Shown here: in pieces, positions 57,301-64,000 of the stretch
How the letters are laid out: each line of letters starts with the position of its first letter
Position numbering within the stretch: the first letter of the stretch is position 1
Assembly: GCA_032718475.1 (NCBI GenBank)
Contig: JAUCBJ010000412.1
Coordinates: 1 to 64,000 of the forward strand
Direction: 5' to 3'
DNA length: 64,000 nucleotides
Origin: Nemertoderma westbladi
Lineage: Eukaryota > Xenacoelomorpha > Nemertodermatida > Nemertodermatidae
Translations under genes and position numbers: made by a program
Notes under the pieces: generated by a model
What the model saw: the letters and a program-made list of their open reading frames with translations, nothing else
Told to the model about the DNA's origin: nothing
Databases searched by the model: none

Positions 57301-57843
57301 GAGAAACTAAAGGACTACGACTTCAGCAAGTTCCACCACATGAACCAGAAGCTCGTCAACCGAGTTCACGACATGTTGAGCTCGGAGATCTCTCAGCTGA
57401 TGGCGTTGATACAGTCGGAAGAGCAGCAGTCGACACCGCAGGAGCGCCGGGTGCGGGGTGGGGCGTTCGAGGGCGAGGAGGACTCGCCCTTTGCCGCGGG
57501 CTACGGGGAGGGTACGGGAGCGGGTCTGGGGGAACAGCGGTGGATCGTTGAGGACAATATGAACAACTACGAGCGGTTGTTCGACAGTCTGGGCCCGATA
57601 GACGGACGGGTCAGTGGCGCCGCCGCCAAGAAGGAGATGTTGAAGTCGAAACTCCCCAACACTCTCCTCGGGAGGATCTGGAAACTCTCGGATATCGACC
57701 GGGATGGTATGCTCGATCTGGAGGAGTTTGGATTGGCTATGCATCTCATTAACGTAAAGTTGGAAGGACATGATCTCCCTTCTTATGATAAACTACCGGG
57801 CCATTTAATTCCGCCAAGTAAACGAGGTTTCATAAATGATTGA
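54327..57843 (+). CDS. EHD1: EH-domain-containing protein (EHD1/3-like), two coding exons
   Basis: EHD proteins are dynamin-related ATPases that oligomerise on membranes and act in endocytic recycling. Coding exons are 54327-55142 and 57043-57843, joined in phase 0 across a 1,900-bp intron with donor GTCAGT and an acceptor after a T-rich tract. The protein has 538 residues, the usual EHD length. It shows the P-loop GQYSTGKTT (residues 63-71), DSPG (151-154), the NKAD box (about 217-220), conserved RVYGALMWSLGKVINTPEV (about 227-245) and a helical middle. The C-terminal EH domain (about 440-538) contains the EF-hand loop DIDRDGMLDLEE (about 489) and the LGRIWKLSD segment. MLRYMNKKDGKEAKVF matches the position of the family N terminus. 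The symbol marks the family; which vertebrate paralogue is closest cannot be decided by eye. Confidence 0.95.
55410..55471 (+). repeat. 62-bp repeat, intronic copy
   Basis: This stretch, containing GGTTATATTGGATGGGAATA, recurs at 58155-58216 with about three mismatches. This copy lies in the EHD intron 267 bp after exon 1. Confidence 0.9.
55921..56080 (-). pseudogene. LINE reverse transcriptase relic in the EHD intron
   Basis: The minus-strand translation GVLEHVDDFCHLASWMMKSS and the following EDLRKRKGETWAPL parallel GMLEHVDDFCYLGSWIRKSG and EDLRIRKGKAWAAL in the RT at 11282-13009. About 50 codons survive. The same family thus has at least three copies in the window. Confidence 0.75.
56711..56955. 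repeat. Repeat bounded by a G run and a C run
   Basis: A 19-G run (56711-56729) opens and a 24-C run (56932-56955) closes a 245-bp block in the EHD intron. Inside are TTGGCGAATT, TCAATTTAGGGAAAGGAG, one dispersed motif (56792-56834), AGAGTAATCA-like sequence and AATTTCCC(T/C)TGGAG. The block is homologous throughout to 61870-62105. Confidence 0.75.
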
Positions 57844-60800
57844 TTTAGTGTAGCCCCTATAATTTTATCACCAGCATTTTATTTCCTTTAAAGAAGAAGC
57901 GATGTGTTTATATATATATATTGTGACACACCAAGTTTCGTGGAGAGGGAAAGGCGGGTGTCCCATAACATTGTTTGCTTCAGTTTTTTCAAAAATCGAT
58001 TACCATACTTTTCTCGCTAGCTCAAATGATAACTATTATTATTTTTTCTAGTGACAATCAAAATTGTATCGCTCCGCTTATCTTTAAAAATATTCACGAC
58101 ATGGAATATATATATTGCTTTCAGTGTTAGTGATAGTGGGTAACAGTGGTGTTTGGGACACCCTGTGACCCTGGTTATATTGGATGGGAATACCGTATAG
58201 TACATATTTATTCGGTTTCAGCTTTGTATTTGCTTTGCTTTGAGTTAGAAAATTAAAAGCAATATTTATCAATTATTTAAAAAAAATATTACATTTTGCA
58301 TGTTTCCACGTTTAATTCAACTTTATTTCCAAATTCGAATTCGAACCTTATTATTGTGTAAGTTAAGTTTCCAGTGACTTCTATACTGAAGATTCGCAGT
58401 ATTTATTGTCATTTATTTCCCGATATCTTCCCTTCATAATATACTAATTTTTTCCCTTTGTAAAATGTGTCACCTTTGAATCCTATCGTTATCCGATCGG
58501 CCCGCTATGTCGCCGTCGGATTAAACTGTTTTCTGGAATGTTGGCCTATATCCATTCAATGTACCTTAGATTCCATACCGGATACATCTCTAGACGTTTG
58601 TCTAATTCCTCGAATTTAATATCGTTTCATATATCCTTAGGATTCTAATGATATAATATTAAGTGACTCGAATATTTTTATTGATTTGTTTTCCTCGACT
58701 ACTATTGATTGATGTAGAACGTTTTGTACCGATCGTCTTTGTAAAAGTCCAAATAAGTTAAAACTTTTATAAGAAAGATTTTATTATTATCACCTGACTA
58801 GAAGAGGCTATAACAACATTTTCAAATAATAATATAGTTAATAATAGTTTAATATTGTATTAGGCTTATAATTTTGTTTCATCATTAGTGGCATCTATTT
58901 AGTCTAATTTTAATGATTGATATTTGGAAATAAATTTCTACTTGAAGCCGAATTAATCTTGACAATGAAGATTCATTAATCATAATTCATCATTATCATC
59001 ATAAGTTAATCATTTTTCTACATAAAACAACGGCATGTCGTTAGTAGTAACGTTTGTCTACTCAGCTATAACTTATGATTTCATTATCTGAGCTATTATT
59101 ACAATTAATTACGTATTCGAGCCGCCGTAGAATGGAAACATTTAATCCATTATTACTGCGATTCTATTACGTTTTATTGATATCTTGCTGTGACTCACCG
59201 TCATATTGTATGGAGTTGATTACTCGAGAGGAAGTATTTCAGTTAATTTTAATCGGACATTGAACTTTTCTCTCCTACTCACGCTGATATTATCAGGCAG
59301 ACAATACAATACATTGGCATTGTGGCTATGGGTAGACTACACTTCAGTTGCATTGTGTGTGCAATGAGTGGTCTGTTGTCATTGGTTTCTCTATATGCAT
59401 GAAAATGTCAGGTGTCTGTCTATTATGTAATATAATGTTATAAGGTGCGTTAATAATAATCGGGAACCACAGTGATAGATTTCGTATAATGTATCAAAAT
59501 CTCGAATATTTTTAGATGATTACTTATTGGGAAGCCGCGTATCGTATACAATGGAAGTTGTTCGTTATCGGTACCCCGCGGGAGTTTCTTGATAATAATG
59601 TTTGGTTTCTTACTTCCTGTAATGCTGTTCTCCTTTAAGAAATTAGAGAAATATTTTCGTAAAATAGTTTGAATTTTTTAAAAACTTTTCTTTACTAAAC
59701 TTTAGTACTTTTGCCAGATTTCATACAAATATATTTCGATCCTCTAATCCTAAAGGAACAAGACAGAGGTCTTAGTTCTCAATATTTTTCATACATTGTG
59801 TAGAAGGCCAGCTCAATATTTATTGCCTAGCTGATAATTATTAATTAACTCACATTCTAAATATCCCTAATAGACTAATTTAAACTGCGATTTCTCGATA
59901 TAAATTTTATCTTTATGTAGTAATCACTTACACAAGTTCGAACTTACCTTGAGTTGTACCATCCCGAACCTGTTGTGCAATATGTCAATGATGGATCACC
60001 CACTCTTGTTTTGAACTTGTCTATAATCCCAAACTAATGGTCTCAACATCGAATGAGCTAATGATCCAAACCCACATATCACAATTTCATTTTTGTTCTA
60101 TTAGTGACAAAATAATACCAACTGATATTAAGTTTAAGTTTTAAACCACTTTCAACGGCATAAATATTTATCAGAATAACAAAGGGACATTTTTTATGAT
60201 TTTGACACTTTTCTAAAGTACACTGCTATTTATTGGAGGTTCTCATTTTCGATAAATTGCTACAACCTACTAAAAATACTGAGAGCAATTATGCAAATTT
60301 CAGGTTATATGTATTTGAGCAGGGTTAATTCGTTAGTCGCTTTGCTTCAATTTATTGAATTATTTTTGGTTACTTTTGCTGTTTTGGCATGGTGTTAATA
60401 AATTTGTTGGGAATTCAGTTTTTGCTGAATGCGTTTTTCTGGTAAATTTTTTGTAAATGGTAGCCTAGCAACCCCTACGTATAGGTGCTGGTTATAAATC
60501 AATCAACTCATCTATTTAAATATAATTATTCCATTAGTTTATCCATTGTTATCATCTCTAGCTTGTCTTTCCATGCCATTATTATATACTTAATCCTTAA
60601 ATTATTTTAATTATTTTACCATTACCATAATAATTGCCTATTAATATTTAGTCATGTGATGAATACGGGTGCTTCGATTTATCCCCATGTGCTTTTCGTT
60701 TGTTTTTTTTGTTTGCGTCTACCTATAGAATACGGTATATTGTTGTTATTTATCTTGTATTTGTAAACAATTAATGTTTAGTTGTATTTTTAATTGTGTC

Positions 60801-61869
60801 AATCTGCATTAAATGCATTAAACACTGGGGCGTAGTGCTGTATAAATAATTTGTTAATTGTCGCATGGGTTACGTAACGTAGCACGTTGCACTATTGCAT
60901 CGTTTTAGTTCTGTAACTATATTTACAACATTGTCTGAAAAGTAGCACTTTTCATCGTTATGACCCGAATGTATATTTTAGTTTTACATAAATAAACAAG
61001 GTTCATATAGGCTGAATAGTGCAGTGCCCTTTTCATGTACGTAATTTGTTACATTGTATCAACTTATCGCGGTTCTGAATGCCTAAACTTATTAAACTCT
61101 CTAATATTGAGATGTTAAGGAATATTGACTAAGTTCTTATTCAGTTATTCAACCAATTGTAGTTACTACTACAGCAACTGTTCGCTAAACGATCTATCTT
61201 ACACTTTTCATACAATTGCCTATCATCCTCTTTGAGCAATGGAGAATACTCAAGACATGTTCTAGTCGTTTCTAAGTTATGGGTGGTTAATGTACAGCCT
61301 TCCCTTCCGACATATGCTGTAACGCTGCGAAAAGGTACTTTGCGGCGTTACGAGGGTATCACAGCGCTGATAAGGTGATATAATGTAACAAACGTTATGT
61401 ATTGGTTAAACTTGATCGTGTTAAACTTCGAACTAATTCTAATTAATATTATTAAAATTATAATAATATAGTATTAGTTTGCTTTATAAAAATATATTAA
61501 TTATACTTGGGGGGGGGGGGGGGGGGGGGGTCGTAAGTTAATTGGCGAAATTAATCTAATAAATAAGGAATTAAATTCATCTATAATTAGACATTGTTTT
61601 TAATTTGAAACAACAATATCATTATTTTATTCAAAAATTGAAACATTTATTTTCTCAGTCAGTTTCAACAGCGTCAAAATAAGTTTTACTTTTATATCCG
61701 CTCACACTTTTTTACGCTCACCCTGACACTATTACTTTAAGTGAACCAAGGTACCGGTACAACTGCTATTGTCAAATTTTATTTTCACATTCCTATATAA
61801 TATACTGTGCTGTTGTCGGTAGCAATCAGCATATCAAACATCAGTATACCTACCCCCAGTATTGGAGAC
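57844..61869. other. EHD 3' flank and intergenic DNA
   Basis: No further gene was recognised. Very AT-rich. The first AATAAA after the EHD stop is near 58928, so the 3' UTR may be about 1.1 kb. A hairpin-forming stretch GTAACGC...GCGTTAC lies at 61319-61349, and a 22-G run at 61509-61530 is followed by a TTGGCGAAATTAAT box like those in the G-run repeats. Confidence 0.4.
58155..58216 (+). repeat. 62-bp repeat, copy in EHD 3' flank
   Basis: Second copy of the sequence at 55410-55471, 311 bp past the EHD stop codon and in the same orientation. Confidence 0.9.
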
Positions 61870-62105
61870 GGGGGGGGGGGGGGGGGGGGGGGTTGGACCG
61901 AAAACCCGCCTTGGCGAATTAATATCCCGCCTCAATGTTAAATTTTCAATTTAGGGAAAGGAGCAGGTTACAGTGCCACGTTATTTTAACCAAAACAATA
62001 AACTAAGTACAATAGAAGAGGAAACAGTTTTATTTTTGAGAGTAATCAGCTGTTACTTGCGTCAAATTTCCCCTGGAGAGGGATGAATTTTTATTGCGTC
62101 CAGTT
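61870..62105. repeat. G-run repeat, second full copy
   Basis: A 23-G run (61870-61892) is followed by TTGGCGAATTAATAT, TTCAATTTAGGGAAAGGAG, a dispersed motif copy (61960-62002), AGAGTAATCAGCTGTTA and AATTTCCCCTGGAG, in the same order as at 56711-56955. The closing C run is missing here; CTATCCCC marks the corresponding place. Confidence 0.75.
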
Positions 62106-62320
62106 TCTATCCCCTATCTTCAGCCCCTATCTTCAGTATTGATGCATATATTCTTTCATTTGCACGGCATACGCCCCGGCAGGCTATAATTAAAACGGTC
62201 AATAATCAAAAAAATAAATCAATAAATCAGTAAATCAATAAAACAATAAATCAATAAAAGTCAGGTCACTCAAAGACACCATGGTGATAGTTAGCTCTGT
62301 GTGTACCTAGTCATGAGTTA

Positions 62321-63015
62321 TTATTGTGTGGTTGATTTTTCGATTCCATAAAAATCAAGGATACATTCATGCCTTACGTGGTTTTCTGAGTTGATGTTGT
62401 TTAGGATACTATTTAAAAACAGCGCATTGAAAATGTCCTTATATTTGGCTGTTGGCTTGTTGCGTTCTTTCGCATTCCTTATGGTATGTTTGGTGCTGTA
62501 GGATGCCGTTACTAGGCTGGTTATGCATGGTAGTCCGTAAATCCACGACGCAGCGTTGTAGTCATCAAATAGGGGGTCTTTATATATATTAAGGCTATGC
62601 TGCGCTAGAAGCCAGGCGAAGAGGTATATTATTTTTGGATTGCGAGAGTTGAAAGCACTGTATATGATCCTACATTTGTTGTATGCCACTAGGGATGATA
62701 GGGTTTCTTGTCCTAGGAGAAGGTACAGGGTATTGTTGGATACGTAATTTTTGACACCTAATATTGATCTCATAGCCTTTCGAAAAAGGACTTCAAAATC
62801 GTTGGTGATAGCATCCGTGTAGTTTGCTGTTCCATATAGGATTGATGGGGTGCAAATGGTTTTCCATATGGTCTTTGTAACTATCAGGGGCACATCAGAA
62901 GTTGATAACCCCCGGTTCTTTAATCGCGCCACATTCCACCAGCACCTTTTGACGAAGTTGTCTTTTAGGCTGTCTTGAGTTAAGGGGAAGGGCAGTCCTA
63001 GGTATCGACAACTAT
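62321..63015 (-). pseudogene. LINE reverse transcriptase, 3' fragment
   Basis: The minus strand encodes CRYLGLPFPL (about 63000), then a helical stretch with WWNVARLKNRGLS, TPSILYGTANYTDAI (about 62820) and RKAMRSILGVKN (about 62770). This is the typical order after the RT palm of non-LTR retrotransposons (YLG, LYG and LGV boxes). The catalytic region is missing, and the frame before 62932 continues to about 63015 without an ATG. It differs from the LINE family at 11.3-13.0 kb. Confidence 0.7.
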
Positions 63016-63170
63016 AGTGTTAATATTAGTATTATAGTAGTATTCATAGTATTAATGTGGTAGTATTAATATATATATGTATGATATATCTATATTTATA
63101 TTAATTTTTTAATTTATATTATATTAAACAATGCCATCGGAAAGTCTTTGAATAAAATTAAATATATATA

Positions 63171-63299
63171 TATCACGTTGGTCATGTTGATACGTTTATA
63201 GGAAAACAGTACTCGTTTACTTTAGTTACATCGCTGCGCTCGGCAGGTATTCCGACTCGTACTGTTTTCATATAAAGTGCTACTTTTATCAACGTGATA
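63171..63299. mobile_element. Small hairpin MITE
   Basis: A 129-bp palindromic element: TATCACGTTG at the left and CAACGTGATA at the right, with a second paired region TTTATAGGAAAACAGTAC against GTACTGTTTTCATATAAA. The arms are about 40 bp. No open frame of interest. A related half-copy is near 45740-45770. Confidence 0.7.
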
Positions 63300-64000
63300 A
63301 AATTAGTTATTTTCGAAACCTCTGCCTTGAGATGAGATGAGAGTGTTGCCTTGATTCCGTAGGCGGCTATCATATATTTTATTTTATGTTTAAAACAGAC
63401 AAGTTATGCCTGTGAAACAAATCAATATGAATATCAACAAAATATATCCATATAGGTAGGTACCGGTACTATACTATACGTAAGTTAAATGGGATATTAA
63501 AGTCGTGTTGGGCTAAGAAAAACACAATTATTGAATATAACATATAAATATAGTTACAATATAAATTTATATCCCCAGTAGACAATTTGCACAGATTGCA
63601 ACCTTGAACCGACAACTGTATTATGAATGAACATCTAATAAATTATCTGTACTTGGAATTATTAAAAATAAACCTAGCGCATTAGCTTTTATATGTACGA
63701 AACAAGGTAACCAAGTAATATTGACACGCGTTTATAAGCTACCGTTAGCCGCCTGTTATAAACCAATTAGAATAATTAATTCATACGTGACCAAAGGACA
63801 TTACAGTAAGAGTAAAGTGAAGTTATAAGTTATGAAAGCACGAAATAATATACATTTTACACTACTGAACAATGTGAAAATTTTATGAATTTCCCCGAGC
63901 ATAAACACTAATAGTGTCATTACAGTGCACTGGCAAAATAGTACTTTTGTTTTCTTGAGGTTAAAAATTATACCTTGTCTGTAAACGTAGTAAACCTATT
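63300..64000. other. AT-rich end of window, nothing recognised
   Basis: No gene, repeat or element was identified in the last 700 bp. Confidence 0.4.

Overview
The window is eukaryotic, almost certainly animal, DNA: an AT-rich, repeat-dominated stretch of an invertebrate genome. The evidence is a spliced EHD-family gene, a class II fumarase with a probable mitochondrial presequence, a sugar-transporter gene, and a typical animal mix of transposable elements (BEL/Pao LTR retrotransposon, Penelope-like element, LINE reverse transcriptases, TIR elements). The species cannot be named from the sequence. Only three ordinary host genes are convincing.

Layout: 1-10166 is a 25-bp minisatellite, interrupted once at about 7281-7730; it creates very long but meaningless open frames. 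11046-14090 is a TIR-bounded element with arrays of a perfect 18-bp palindrome on both sides of a LINE reverse-transcriptase fragment, next to a broken basic coiled-coil ORF (14098-14561, minus). 16681-18156 (minus) is an intronless MFS sugar/inositol-type transporter. 19428-20431 is a 1-kb non-autonomous DNA element with long TIRs. 21497-22966 (minus) is an intronless fumarase. 24.9-26.15 kb (minus) is a decayed Penelope-like element with RT and GIY-YIG remnants.

26679-45672 is a complete, very young BEL/Pao LTR retrotransposon of 18,994 bp. Its two 2,211-bp LTRs start with TG and end with CA, and a 5-bp target duplication (AATTT) flanks it. It carries a 2803-codon gag-pol ORF and, downstream, a second long frame with three CCHC zinc knuckles that is interrupted only by three in-frame TGA codons. 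Its internal region also holds eight copies of a palindrome resembling CCAAACCCGCGGGTTTGG, placed in all reading frames, and an excess of 5'-splice-site-like GGTAAG on the sense strand.

46245-48745 is a 32-bp minisatellite split by an 810-bp MITE (TSD ATA). 51423-54002 is the most unusual item: a 2.58-kb element with TIRs of about 105-110 bp whose only gene is a complete BEL/Pao-type integrase with no reverse transcriptase, which looks like a cut-and-paste DNA transposon derived from an LTR-retrotransposon integrase. It lies about 320 bp upstream of the EHD gene (two coding exons, 54327-55142 and 57043-57843). The remainder to 64 kb is AT-rich intergenic DNA with G-run repeats, a LINE RT fragment (62321-63015, minus) and a small hairpin MITE. 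The host genes show no sign of working together; the window is mainly a record of mobile-element activity.
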